In this document: positions 52,205 to 61,607 of the stretch, in pieces
Layout of the letters: each line of letters opens with the position of its first letter
How positions within the stretch are numbered: the stretch's first letter is position 1
Program-made: the position numbers and the translations under genes
Notes under the pieces: model-generated
The model's database searches: none
Seen by the model: the letters and a program-made list of their open reading frames with translations, nothing else
What the model was told of the DNA's origin: nothing
Assembly (NCBI GenBank): GCA_965205275.1
Contig: OZ242168.1
Location: 372,001-436,000 of the forward strand
DNA: 64,000 nt
From: WTFY01 sp965205275
GTDB taxonomy: Bacteria; Pseudomonadota; Gammaproteobacteria; UBA4575
Direction: 5' to 3'

Positions 52205-54691
52205 ATGTTTCACGCATCGGTAAGCATCCTTGCGCATATTGTCACACGCTACCCTTATCCTGTCATTCTGTGCATGCTTGCACTGGTCATCGCTGCAAGT
52301 CCGCATATTAAAAAGCTGAATATTGATGCTTCAGCTGACTCACTGATGCTGGAGAGCGATCCTGACCTTGAATATTACCGGGAGGTGCACCGTCATTATG
52401 GAACGGATGATTATATTGTTGTCGGTTTCAAGCCCCATGCGGAAATTCTGGACAAGGAAACCATTGCGTTAGTTGACAATATTGAGAAGCAGTTTGAGCA
52501 GATTGAAGGAGTAGCATGGGTAATCTCAATTGCCAGCGTGCCATTGCTTTTGCAACCGGAGAAGGATGAGAAAACTGGAAATATAGAATATTCCAGCCTG
52601 CTGTCACCACGGGTAGATATCGACAAGGCGCTTCAGGAATTTACCACCAGTCCCATTTACGTAGATAACCTGGTGAGCAAAGGCCTCAGTCTGACTGCCA
52701 TACAGGCAGGCATTAAGAAGAATCAGGAACTGGCGGACCTGCTGGAGCGAAAGTATGAGTTGGTTCAAAAGAAGAACAATCAGTCACTGAGCAAGAAGGA
52801 ACAGGCTGAACTTGAGTCAATCCGGGCAGATATCCGTGTACAAAGGAAGTTAAGCAGCGAGCGTCACAAGCACATTCTTACCTCGATGCGTAGCATGCTT
52901 TCCAGTCTGGAAGATAAAGGTAAATTTTATCTGGCAGGTGCACCTCTGGTTGGCAATGATATGAAAGTATTTGTCCTGAAGGACCTGAAAACTTTTGGCA
53001 TTGCCATTGCAGCCATTATGATCACCGTGTTGTTTATCTTTTTCCGGGACCCTGTATGGATCTTTCTGGCACTGGTGTGTGCGGTATTAAGTGTTTTGCT
53101 TGTTTCCGGGCTTACGGCACTGCTGGGTTTTCAACTTACAGTAATATCCTCAAACTTTGTGGCATTGCTGATCATATTTTCGATTGCATTATCGATACAT
53201 GTCATTGTCCGGTATCAGGAAATCCAGTCGCTGAATCCGGATAAAAGCGCTGAAGAAAATACCAAAACAGCCATTACACAAATTATTGTTCCATGCTTTT
53301 ACATGGTGTTGACTTCTGCGGTCGCATTTTTTTCGTTGACTGTAAGCGATATAAGGCCTGTCATCATATTCGGGTATATGATGATCCTGGGCCTTTTCTG
53401 TGCATTTTTGCTCACCTTCACTGTTTTACCGGCGCTGATCAGACTGATCAGGCCCAGACCCAGATATTTTCAGGAGGATGCATCTTTTGCATTTCTAGAC
53501 CGGGTTCTTGGCCTGGTTCTGGGGCATAAAAAATTGGCGGCTGCGATGCTGGCAGGCATACTCGTGTTCAGCGCAGCGGGGATCAGCCAGCTTACCGTTG
53601 AGAATCGGTTTATCGATTATTTTAAGCGATCAACTGATATTTATCAGGGACTGGCAGCAATCGATCGGGAGCTGGGGGGCACAGTTCCGCTAGAGGTCAT
53701 GCTTGAGGCTACACGGGAAACCGAACAGGAGATGGAAGGGGGAGAGGATGAGTTTGATGACTATCTGGCCGAGCTTGAGGAGACCCAGGATGATTTTACA
53801 ACCACGAGCTACTGGTACAACCGAAGTGGTATCAAGAAAATAGAAAAGATACATGATTATCTTGAAGACTTGCCACAGATTGGCAAGGTGCTGTCACTTT
53901 CCAGCGCTGAAGAGGTATTCCGTACTGTAAACAAGGGTGAAGCCCTGGAAGACTTTCACCTGTCACTCGTCTATTCAAAAGTACCGGAGGATGTAAGGCA
54001 GGCCATGATCTCGCCTTATGTCTCGATGGACGGGAGTCAGGCCAGGATTCTGGCACGTATCAAGGACTCGGACCCTTCTCTGATAAGAAACGATCTGCTG
54101 AAAAAAATACGCACCGATATAAATGAAAATTTTATCAGGGATAATGAAAGCGCAAGGCTCACCGGAATCAGTGTGCTGTACAACAACGTCTTGCAGAGTC
54201 TGTTCCGTTCCCAGATTCTGGCTCTGGGCACGGTATTTGCCTGTATTCTTGCTGTGTTGACAGTTTTGTTTCGCAGCTTGAAACTGGCTTTTATCGGGGC
54301 CCTGCCTAATATGTTCACTGTGCTGTTTATTCTGGGTCTTATAGGTATTGCAGGGATACCGCTCGATATTATGACAATCACGACCGCTGCGATCACGGTC
54401 GGGGTCGGGGTTGACTATGCCATTCACTACATTCATCGTTACAAGAAAGAATATGCACAGGAAGGCGATAGCCTGAAAGCCATATACGCTGCACAAACGA
54501 CGGTGGGTAAAGCGCTTTATTTTACATCTATTACCATAGCACTGGGATTTGTCATACTGGTGTTGTCCAATTTTATTCCCTCAATCTATTTTGGATTGCT
54601 CACCAGTATTGCCATGCTGATCTCCCTGTTTGCAACTTTCAGTGTTATTCCGTTATTGCTTGAGACGATCCGACCCCTCAAGTCTTCTTGA
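52205..54691 (+). CDS. RND superfamily exporter (MMPL type)
   Basis: Integral membrane protein of 828 residues made of two similar halves, each with one N-terminal helix, a large periplasmic loop and five or six further helices (for example IAAIMITVLFIFFRDPVWIF, then LGTVFACILAVLTVLFRSL and TTAAITVGVGVDYAIHYIHRY). The first loop carries a coiled coil rich in Lys/Glu (about residues 175-215, with KKEQAELESIRADIRVQRKL); the second has an acidic segment around 500. This is the COG1033/HpnN-like exporter group, known for lipid or hopanoid transport in other bacteria. It begins 72 bp after orf21 in the same orientation. Its 3' end overlaps the reverse-strand orf22. The substrate is unknown. Confidence 0.88.
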   Translation: MFHASVSILAHIVTRYPYPVILCMLALVIAASPHIKKLNIDASADSLMLESDPDLEYYREVHRHYGTDDYIVVGFKPHAEILDKETIALVDNIEKQFEQIEGVAWVISIASVPLLLQPEKDEKTGNIEYSSLLSPRVDIDKALQEFTTSPIYVDNLVSKGLSLTAIQAGIKKNQELADLLERKYELVQKKNNQSLSKKEQAELESIRADIRVQRKLSSERHKHILTSMRSMLSSLEDKGKFYLAGAPLVGNDMKVFVLKDLKTFGIAIAAIMITVLFIFFRDPVWIFLALVCAVLSVLLVSGLTALLGFQLTVISSNFVALLIIFSIALSIHVIVRYQEIQSLNPDKSAEENTKTAITQIIVPCFYMVLTSAVAFFSLTVSDIRPVIIFGYMMILGLFCAFLLTFTVLPALIRLIRPRPRYFQEDASFAFLDRVLGLVLGHKKLAAAMLAGILVFSAAGISQLTVENRFIDYFKRSTDIYQGLAAIDRELGGTVPLEVMLEATRETEQEMEGGEDEFDDYLAELEETQDDFTTTSYWYNRSGIKKIEKIHDYLEDLPQIGKVLSLSSAEEVFRTVNKGEALEDFHLSLVYSKVPEDVRQAMISPYVSMDGSQARILARIKDSDPSLIRNDLLKKIRTDINENFIRDNESARLTGISVLYNNVLQSLFRSQILALGTVFACILAVLTVLFRSLKLAFIGALPNMFTVLFILGLIGIAGIPLDIMTITTAAITVGVGVDYAIHYIHRYKKEYAQEGDSLKAIYAAQTTVGKALYFTSITIALGFVILVLSNFIPSIYFGLLTSIAMLISLFATFSVIPLLLETIRPLKSS

Positions 54692-55402
54692 AGGTACATT
54701 TTGCCCGGATATATTTTCGGGGATAGGGATACTTCTCCTGACCTCCTGAATGGCATTTTTATCGATGTGACCGGTTCTTTCCCTGCTTGAACAAAGTGCC
54801 GTACGAAAACCGATATAATGGGGGCCGGCTTTAATCAGCGTTGGGATATCTTTTGTTGTCAAAGAACCGGCAAGTCCTATGAGCAGGCCATTTTGCCGGG
54901 AACGATTCACAAAGTACTCGAGTTGCAAAATATTTTTATGCTTGAGCAGGCTTCCTGAACCCTTGCGTGCAGTATCCAGCATGACACCTTTCAGGCCCGC
55001 CTGTTTTACGCTCTGGATGGCATGATCCGTATCGAAATCCATATCGGCAAACAGAACAGCAATGATGGCGATACCCTTGCGGGTGCAAGATGCCAGACAG
55101 GGCAGGCAGTCTTCTATATGACGCTCGCTGAACATCCCTACTTTTACATAATCGACGCCGGTTTCCGCTGCCTTCATGACCTGATCTTCAATTGCCGCTG
55201 CATTGGCAGGCAGGTCGCCTACCGTGGCACTGATCGGGCATTTTTCCCATAGCGCATCAACGATGTAATGCATCATGTCCAGAGGAACGGCACCCAGTGC
55301 ACCGTGGTCAGGCTCCTTGAGGTCGATAATATCTGCACCGCCTTCATATGCGATATTTGCCTCTTCCAGATTGCGAACGCTCGCAAGCATTCTTGTCATC
55401 AT
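54653..55402 (-). CDS. orf22: (5-formylfuran-3-yl)methyl phosphate synthase-like protein (Orf22/MfnB)
   Basis: TIM-barrel protein of 249 residues. MfnB condenses two glyceraldehyde-3-phosphates to form the furan ring of methanofuran. Motifs: ADIIDLKEPDHGALGAVP (substrate lysine region), VDYVKVGMFS, GVMLDTARKGSGSLL and LIGLAGSLTTKDIP. The start is ATG 55402, which overlaps the stop of the DUF447 gene (ATGA); GGAG lies just upstream. The last 39 bp are shared with the convergent RND gene. Last gene of a reverse operon orf20-DUF447-orf22. Confidence 0.9.
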   Translation of the reverse strand: MMTRMLASVRNLEEANIAYEGGADIIDLKEPDHGALGAVPLDMMHYIVDALWEKCPISATVGDLPANAAAIEDQVMKAAETGVDYVKVGMFSERHIEDCLPCLASCTRKGIAIIAVLFADMDFDTDHAIQSVKQAGLKGVMLDTARKGSGSLLKHKNILQLEYFVNRSRQNGLLIGLAGSLTTKDIPTLIKAGPHYIGFRTALCSSRERTGHIDKNAIQEVRRSIPIPENISGQNVPSRRLEGSDRLKQ

Positions 55403-55974
55403 TGACTCTCCTTTTGTGATCTTCGGAAACTGTCCACTTTCAGCATCAACCAGTTCCACGCCTCCTGTTCGCGTGAGCCGGCGGTTTTCTCGATACCTGT
55501 TTTTAAATACTCAATCTCCTGACTGATTTTTTCTTCAGGCAGCATGTGTAGTCGACTGACCAGGATTGCAAGCTCGATCACGGCAGACTGTGCACGATTA
55601 TACCCATGGAAAGGGGCATGCGTGGCTTCATGTACAGCCTTGCAGAGGTATCTTGGCCGAACCGGGTCGGCTGTTTTGCTGATGACTTCCAGTTCCGTAT
55701 GTGCCAGACAATTTTCAAGGCGTGCCCCCTGAATGAGTTTCGTGCTGCAGGTCGGCCAGTCACTGCGTCCGGTTAAACAGCCTGCATAGATGCGCACATC
55801 ATCTGTGTAATTCAGTGCTGCTGTCCCCTGTCTCTCGAGGTTGCTCAGTGTGATGGATGGCTTGAACGGTAATATGATGAACTGCTCCCTGGTTTCATGG
55901 ATTCCCATGGGGGCAATATGAACGTTACCGTCTTCTTCGACTGTGGTAACAATGCATTCCCTGATGAATGGCAT
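55399..55974 (-). CDS. DUF447 family protein (Orf9-like)
   Basis: Protein of 191 residues in the DUF447 family, which has a split-barrel flavin-reductase-like fold. The start IRECIVTTVEEDGNVHIAPMGI and LPFKPSITLSNLERQG, ALNYTDDVRIYAG are typical. It travels with H4MPT genes in methylotrophs (often listed as Orf9) and with methanogenic archaea; a flavin-dependent reduction in cofactor synthesis has been proposed but is unproven as far as I know. Starts 2 bp after orf20 and overlaps orf22. Confidence 0.85.
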   Translation of the reverse strand: MPFIRECIVTTVEEDGNVHIAPMGIHETREQFIILPFKPSITLSNLERQGTAALNYTDDVRIYAGCLTGRSDWPTCSTKLIQGARLENCLAHTELEVISKTADPVRPRYLCKAVHEATHAPFHGYNRAQSAVIELAILVSRLHMLPEEKISQEIEYLKTGIEKTAGSREQEAWNWLMLKVDSFRRSQKESQ

Positions 55975-55976
55975 GC

Positions 55977-57401
55977 CTAGCTTTTTTTCCTGTTTTTCAG
56001 TCTGGCTTTGCGGGCTTTACGGGTATGCATGGTAGTCCCTGCCGATTTGTACTGGGCAAGGTCTTCCGCTTCCTTTCTGGTGGCCACACCCCAGTCCAGT
56101 TCTTCATCCTGCTCATATCTTTTACCCAGTTGCCAGGCAACCTGCGCACGCGCATGCTCCACGCCCAGGTAAAAAGCGTGACCGCTATCATTTTCTATAT
56201 CCAGGTTCGGGTAGATTTCATAGGGGTCTGTAGTGATATGCATACCGTCTCGGTTATAGGTGTGAATGCCTTCCCTGCTGACCTGTATCCGGTAGTTTGG
56301 ATCTTTTATCCTTGCAGCAAATTCCTCGATTTCTTCAGTACTATAGGGAAAGGGCTCGCATTCATGCAGCCCCATCAAGCCGTGATCGTAGCCTTTGGGA
56401 GGAACGTTATCGATTTTGGAGGCGTACATGATGCGCCGTGCAAGGTCCGCTTCACGTACAGCACAACGGCAGTGCTCACTGACTTCTGTGATAAGCAGGT
56501 GCTGGATTTCAAGCTCTGAAATGATACCTGACAAAATTGCATTGGTGCCCGCTGAATCTGCATGCGTGAGTTCGGTAAGATTTCCAATGCCCATCATCAT
56601 ATCGATATCCGGATAACGTCTGCGCAAGTTGCGATAACGAACGATGGACTCCGTGAAGCCAAAATGAATCGGGTCAAGTATTGAATCCGCGACAAATTTC
56701 CGATCCGCCTTCAGTAGGGTATCGATTACCCTATGCAGCGACCTGACATCATTCGGTGGGTTGCCGATCACAATGGGGGTGGCATCTACTTCTTCTGTAA
56801 CCCACAGGCTTTTTTCATTCAGGCTCAAGAGGTAGTCTGCACCTGCCAAGCCTCCAGTGATCAGGTCTTCCGGGACCAGTGAGTCTACACTGACTTTGAA
56901 ATTTTCTTCTTTAAGGGCCTGTACGGTCTCTCCAAGATGCGGGAAAGTGGTGCCCGGCAAGCAGCCTACGTCAATGATATCGGCACCGTCCTGTCTGTAG
57001 GTGTGTGCACGTTTTACAGTCTCGTCCACAGACATATTGGGCGTATCGACGATTTCTGCGAAAATCTGTACGGTAAAGGTATCCAGGTCTGTTTTTTTCG
57101 CTGCCTGACCCAGGTGAGCAGGCAAATCCTTGAGTTCTTTCGGGCCCCGCTCAACTGCGATACCCAATGACCTGGAAAGAGCGTCTATATCGCCCCGGCA
57201 ACGCCCGGGAATTACAATACGGTCTGCCTTCCCTGTATCAGTGAGCCGTTTTTCAATAAGTTGCGTAGTCATCAATGCCGCTACACTCACGCCCAGTTGA
57301 CGTACTTCATAGGTGAAGCCTGTTGGCTGCATGGACTGCAGCACACGCTGCAAACTTTTTTCTGCGAGCTTGCCGGTCAGAAATAGGATATGTTCATTCA
57401 T
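55977..57401 (-). CDS. orf20: Dihydropteroate synthase-like protein (Orf20)
   Basis: Protein of 474 residues. The central part (residues 150-350) has DHPS-like TIM-barrel elements: RAHTYRQDGADIIDVGC for the barrel's ID-V-G strand, FKVSVDSLVPEDLITGGLAGA, and MMGIGNLTELTHADSAG; the N-terminal 130 residues form a separate domain with HILFLTGKLAEKSLQRVL. In methylotrophs and methanogens it is thought to join the pterin diphosphate to the RFAP-derived moiety of methanopterin, the counterpart of FolP. It heads the reverse operon with DUF447 and orf22. Divergent from prfB; promoters for both should lie at 57402-57642. Confidence 0.88.
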   Translation of the reverse strand: MNEHILFLTGKLAEKSLQRVLQSMQPTGFTYEVRQLGVSVAALMTTQLIEKRLTDTGKADRIVIPGRCRGDIDALSRSLGIAVERGPKELKDLPAHLGQAAKKTDLDTFTVQIFAEIVDTPNMSVDETVKRAHTYRQDGADIIDVGCLPGTTFPHLGETVQALKEENFKVSVDSLVPEDLITGGLAGADYLLSLNEKSLWVTEEVDATPIVIGNPPNDVRSLHRVIDTLLKADRKFVADSILDPIHFGFTESIVRYRNLRRRYPDIDMMMGIGNLTELTHADSAGTNAILSGIISELEIQHLLITEVSEHCRCAVREADLARRIMYASKIDNVPPKGYDHGLMGLHECEPFPYSTEEIEEFAARIKDPNYRIQVSREGIHTYNRDGMHITTDPYEIYPNLDIENDSGHAFYLGVEHARAQVAWQLGKRYEQDEELDWGVATRKEAEDLAQYKSAGTTMHTRKARKARLKNRKKS

Positions 57402-57642
57402 GCTTGCGATTTAAACAATGCCATCCGTGCGGGTCATCCTGCAGAGTATATATCACCTGCAGCCATTACCGGCTGTCCGGTGATGGTCGGTCTGAATAGC
57501 CTGCTGGCGGGTGCCCGGACGCGTGGCGGTCGGGTCGCTGCAGGGAGGGTTCTGCCTTGACAGGTACAGTACGTTTCAGGGTCTACTGTCGGTAACAGTT
57601 ATACGCTATTATACGCGCCTTCACTTTACCTGGAAAAACAAT

Positions 57643-58738
57643 ATGGAAACCGGCTCACTACAAAATCTGATCGAGGACCTGCAGGGGCGCTCCATGAATC
57701 TAAGGAGGTATCTTTGACTACGATGACAAGCGCGAGCGCTTGTACGAGGTCAGCAGGGAGCTAGAGAACCCTGATATCTGGAATCAGCCTGAAGCAGCAC
57801 AGAGGCTTGGCAAACTACGTGCAGAGCTTGAGGAGATTGTGAAAACAATCGAGAGTGTGGAAGATGGGGTAGCCGATGCGAGCAGCCTGCTTGTACTGGC
57901 AGTAGATGAAGGTGACCTGGAGACTGTACAGGCTATCGAGCAAGACCTGCTGGAACTCGAATCCAGGGTAGCAAAGCTTGAATTTCGCCGCATGTTTTCC
58001 GGCAAGATGGATTCCAGTAATGCCTTTTTGGATATTCAATCCGGCTCTGGAGGTACGGAAGCGCAGGACTGGGCTGAAATGTTATTGCGTATGTACCTGC
58101 GCTGGGGGGAACGCAAGGATTTTAGAACCGAACTGATTGAGGTTTCTCCTGGTGAAGTTGCCGGTATCAAGAGTGCAACCATCAGATTTGAAGGTGAGTA
58201 CGCATTTGGATGGCTTCGAACCGAAACAGGCGTGCATCGCCTGGTGCGCAAATCACCCTTTGACTCTGGCAATCGCCGACACACTTCCTTTGCAGCAGTA
58301 TTTGTATCCCCTGAAGTGAATGATGACATCGATATCGAAATCAATCCTGCCGATTTACGAATTGATGTGTATCGCGCCAGTGGCGCGGGCGGCCAGCACG
58401 TAAATAAGACTGAATCGGCTGTACGTATTACACATTTGCCAACCGGGGTTGTGACGCAATGTCAGAATGATCGTTCAAAACACAGGAATATGGATACTGC
58501 GATGAAGCAACTCAAGGCCAAGCTGTATGAGATAGAGGTTCAAAAGCGCGAGGGAGAAAAGCAGGCTGTGGAAGACAGCAAGTCAGACATTGGCTGGGGC
58601 AGCCAGATTCGTTCCTATGTGCTGGACCAGTCTCGCATCAAGGATTTACGTACCTCGGTTGAAACAGGCAATACACAGGCCGTGCTTGATGGTAATCTCG
58701 ACCCATTTATAGAGGCAAGTCTTAAAAGCGGACTGTAA
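57643..58738 (+). CDS. prfB: Peptide chain release factor 2, with programmed +1 frameshift
   Basis: RF2, which terminates at UGA/UAA. The reading frame starts at ATG 57643 and reads 24 codons to CTT TGA at 57712-57717; skipping T57715 gives the main frame (57716-58738). Total is 364 residues. The classical signal is complete: AGGAGG (57703-57708), three bases, CTT TGA C, so the protein autoregulates through its own stop codon. The main frame has RKSPFDSGNRRHTSF (stop-codon region) and the GGQ loop SGAGGQHVNKTES. The order prfB-lysS is common in gammaproteobacteria. Confidence 0.95.
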
Positions 58739-58743
58739 ATAAC

Positions 58744-60246
58744 ATGTCAGAAGAAAACCAGGTGCAGGATGAGAACAGGCTTATTGCTCAAAGGCGCATA
58801 AAACTGGGTACGCTCAGAAAAAAAGGTACTGCTTTCCCAAATCATTTTCGCAGAGACAGTTATGCACAGGACTTGCAGGATACACTTCGCAAGAAATCCA
58901 GAGATGAACTCATTGAGTTGGATCAATGCGCTGCAGTGGGTGCGCGGATTATGGGAAGGCGCAGTTCCTTTTTAGTGCTGCAGGACATGACAGGTTGCAT
59001 ACAGGCCTACATTGATCGTAAAAATTCAGGCGAAGCGCTTATTCAGGAAATCGATGCATGGGATATCGGCGATATTGTAGGGGTAACCGGGCCTGTTCAT
59101 AAATCCGGGAAGGGTGACTTGTATATAAAGATACAGTCCGCTGTCTTGTTAACAAAATCATTGCGGCCGTTACCGGAAAAATTTCATGGTCTTACAGACC
59201 AGGAACAACGGTATCGGCAACGATATGTTGATTTGATCATGAATCCAGACTCGCGCGATGTATTGAAAAAGCGTACTGCGATCATTCAGTACCTGCGAGA
59301 GTTTCTTGTTGCTCGCAGGTTTGTTGAAGTGGAAACACCTATGATGCAGACCATGGCAGGGGGTGCAGCCGCACGGCCGTTTGAAACGTACCACAATGCG
59401 CTTGGCAGACCTCTGTATATGCGTGTAGCTCCTGAGTTGTATTTGAAACGCCTAGTAGTGGGTGGGGTAGAGCGGGTATTTGAGATTAACCGCAATTTTC
59501 GCAATGAAGGATTGTCCGCACACCATAACCCGGAATTCACCATGCTGGAATTTTATCAGGCCTATTCCGATTTTCATGACTTGATGGACCTTACGGAAAA
59601 GATGATGCGTTGGGTTTGCAGTGAGGTTCTGGGTACCTCATCGGTTCAGTATGGAGATGAAACCTTTGACTTTGCCAAACCTTTTTCCCGCATGACGGTA
59701 AAAGAATCCATATTGCACTTTAATCCCGGACTGGTTGCTGGGGATCTGGATACTCTTGAAAATGCAAGAATCGTAGCCGGGAAACTGGACGTGTCTGTGG
59801 AAGCAGGCCACAGGCTTGGCAAAGTGCAAATTGAAATCTTTGAGAAAACCGTTGAAGAAAAACTCAGGGATCCTACGTTCATTACCGCGTTTCCTACTGA
59901 CGTTTCTCCACTTGCACGAAGAAATGATGATGATCCATGGGTAACGGACCGTTTTGAGTTTTTTGTGGGCGGGCGAGAGATTGCAAATGGTTTTTCAGAG
60001 CTGAATGACCCGGAGGATCAGGCCGAGCGCTTTAAATTGCAGGTTGCAGATAAAGAAGCCGGCGATAAAGAAGCCATGAGTTATGATGAAGACTATATTC
60101 GTGCACTGGAATATGGTCTGCCCCCTGCGGCAGGAGAAGGCATAGGTATTGATCGTCTAGTGATGCTGCTGACCGACTCGCACAATATCCGTGATGTCAT
60201 CCTGTTTCCGCAGATGCGCCCGGAATCCGGTGATCGGAGTTGCTGA
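58744..60246 (+). CDS. lysS: Lysine--tRNA ligase (class II)
   Basis: Class II synthetase of 500 residues. The N-terminal OB-fold (VGARIMGRRSSFLVLQDM) is followed by the catalytic domain: motif 1 around VEVETPMMQTMAGGAAARPF, motif 2 RNFRNEGLSAHHNPEFTMLE, and motif 3 GLPPAAGEGIGIDRLVMLL. It starts 5 bp after prfB and is co-transcribed with it. Length and motifs are normal. Confidence 0.97.
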   Translation: MSEENQVQDENRLIAQRRIKLGTLRKKGTAFPNHFRRDSYAQDLQDTLRKKSRDELIELDQCAAVGARIMGRRSSFLVLQDMTGCIQAYIDRKNSGEALIQEIDAWDIGDIVGVTGPVHKSGKGDLYIKIQSAVLLTKSLRPLPEKFHGLTDQEQRYRQRYVDLIMNPDSRDVLKKRTAIIQYLREFLVARRFVEVETPMMQTMAGGAAARPFETYHNALGRPLYMRVAPELYLKRLVVGGVERVFEINRNFRNEGLSAHHNPEFTMLEFYQAYSDFHDLMDLTEKMMRWVCSEVLGTSSVQYGDETFDFAKPFSRMTVKESILHFNPGLVAGDLDTLENARIVAGKLDVSVEAGHRLGKVQIEIFEKTVEEKLRDPTFITAFPTDVSPLARRNDDDPWVTDRFEFFVGGREIANGFSELNDPEDQAERFKLQVADKEAGDKEAMSYDEDYIRALEYGLPPAAGEGIGIDRLVMLLTDSHNIRDVILFPQMRPESGDRSC

Positions 60247-60311
60247 AGTCTGTACGCCCGCATAAAAGCCGGGAGTACCGTTTTAATTCCTGAAATTCAG
60301 AAACACTTTTT

Positions 60312-61355
60312 TCAGGTATGGGGTTCCAGTGAGTAGGGCAGTGTCTGTATGGAAACGGAAGGACCTGTTGTCGATTCAATATGTAAATTTGGATCGTCCC
60401 GTTTTTCAGTTCGCAATACGAGCAGTGCACCGGCGCTGTTCGTTGATTCCATCTGTGACACCACAACTTTTCCTACAGCCTGACTGCCTTCTTCCGGAGA
60501 GAAAATATTGGTTCCCGGTCCGGGCGCATGGTCTGTCGTGATGGCAGCCCGGTACATGCGTCGATTGGGCTTGCCCAGATAGTGGGTACGTGCGACGACT
60601 TCCTGGCCAGGATAGCAGCCTTTGGTGAAGCTCACGCCATCAATGAGTTCCAGGTTGGTCATTTGTGGAGTAAATGCTTCACTCGTACGGGCAGTCACCT
60701 GTGGAATCCCGCTGAAGATGTCATGCAGGTCCCACAGCCGGGAAGTCATGGCTGGCAGTTTTTCTGATAATTGCTTCCAGAGGGAGGCAGCCCGTTCAAC
60801 GGTGGTGACAAACAATACTCTTGTGTTTTCACCTGGCAGGCGAATCATTGTAGCCCCATCTTCCTGCAGGCAATCATTCGCTTTTTGCGGGACGGCAATA
60901 TCCAGGTTTTCAAGAACTGTTTCCGTTTCCAGCCCGGCAACGCCAAACAGGGCAAACTGCCCGGACGCATCAAGCAAGTCAGCCTTGGTCCTGAGTTTGA
61001 ACATGGTGAGTTTCCTTAATGTTACCTCCAGAACCTCTTTCGGCAGAATTAAAAAATAATCCTTGTCGCGTTTGAAAATCCGGAAGATGGACAGTATTCT
61101 GCCCTTTGGATTGCAGTAGCTGCTCAGTTGACTAAAGTGGGTGGTGACCTGTTTCAGGTCATTGGTGAACTGGCCATGCAGGAAGCTTTCAGCTTCCTCG
61201 CCCGTTACATGAATCAGGCCCAAAGGGGTGAGTTCACATACACAGGTGGATTCTGTCCCATAGCAAGGCTGGTCAGGTGAGCCAAGGGAAATCACCTGAC
61301 CGTTTTCAACGATTGCACCCTGAGCACTCAGGAATTCAAGCCATATATTGTTCAT
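60312..61355 (-). CDS. ygfZ: YgfZ/GcvT-like folate-dependent protein
   Basis: Folate-binding protein of 347 residues from ATG 61355. The diagnostic motif KGCYPGQEVVART, then a C-terminal EEGSQAVGKVVVSQ segment, defines the YgfZ (COG0354) family, which assists maturation or repair of certain Fe-S enzymes such as MiaB. The start lies 21 codons inside an open frame. Its position beside sdh (an Fe-S enzyme operon) is typical of many gammaproteobacteria. Confidence 0.9.
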   Translation of the reverse strand: MNNIWLEFLSAQGAIVENGQVISLGSPDQPCYGTESTCVCELTPLGLIHVTGEEAESFLHGQFTNDLKQVTTHFSQLSSYCNPKGRILSIFRIFKRDKDYFLILPKEVLEVTLRKLTMFKLRTKADLLDASGQFALFGVAGLETETVLENLDIAVPQKANDCLQEDGATMIRLPGENTRVLFVTTVERAASLWKQLSEKLPAMTSRLWDLHDIFSGIPQVTARTSEAFTPQMTNLELIDGVSFTKGCYPGQEVVARTHYLGKPNRRMYRAAITTDHAPGPGTNIFSPEEGSQAVGKVVVSQMESTNSAGALLVLRTEKRDDPNLHIESTTGPSVSIQTLPYSLEPHT

Positions 61356-61607
61356 ACGGGTTTGTCTGGAAGTTGATCGATCATTTTCTATCCTGTCATG
61401 ATCTCCCAAGATATACACTTACATCTGCTGTATAGGCCGAATACAGGGTTGTATTACCTGGCATTTCTTTAGGAGTATGTTCAATATGAATGGTGAATCA
61501 GGTAGTATCTGATGCCAAGAATAAAACATTTAGATAACCTCTGTACATTGTACAGTATTCAGTAAAGGGGTTTCTCCATATGCGTCTCGCATTTATTTGA
61601 GGATTTC

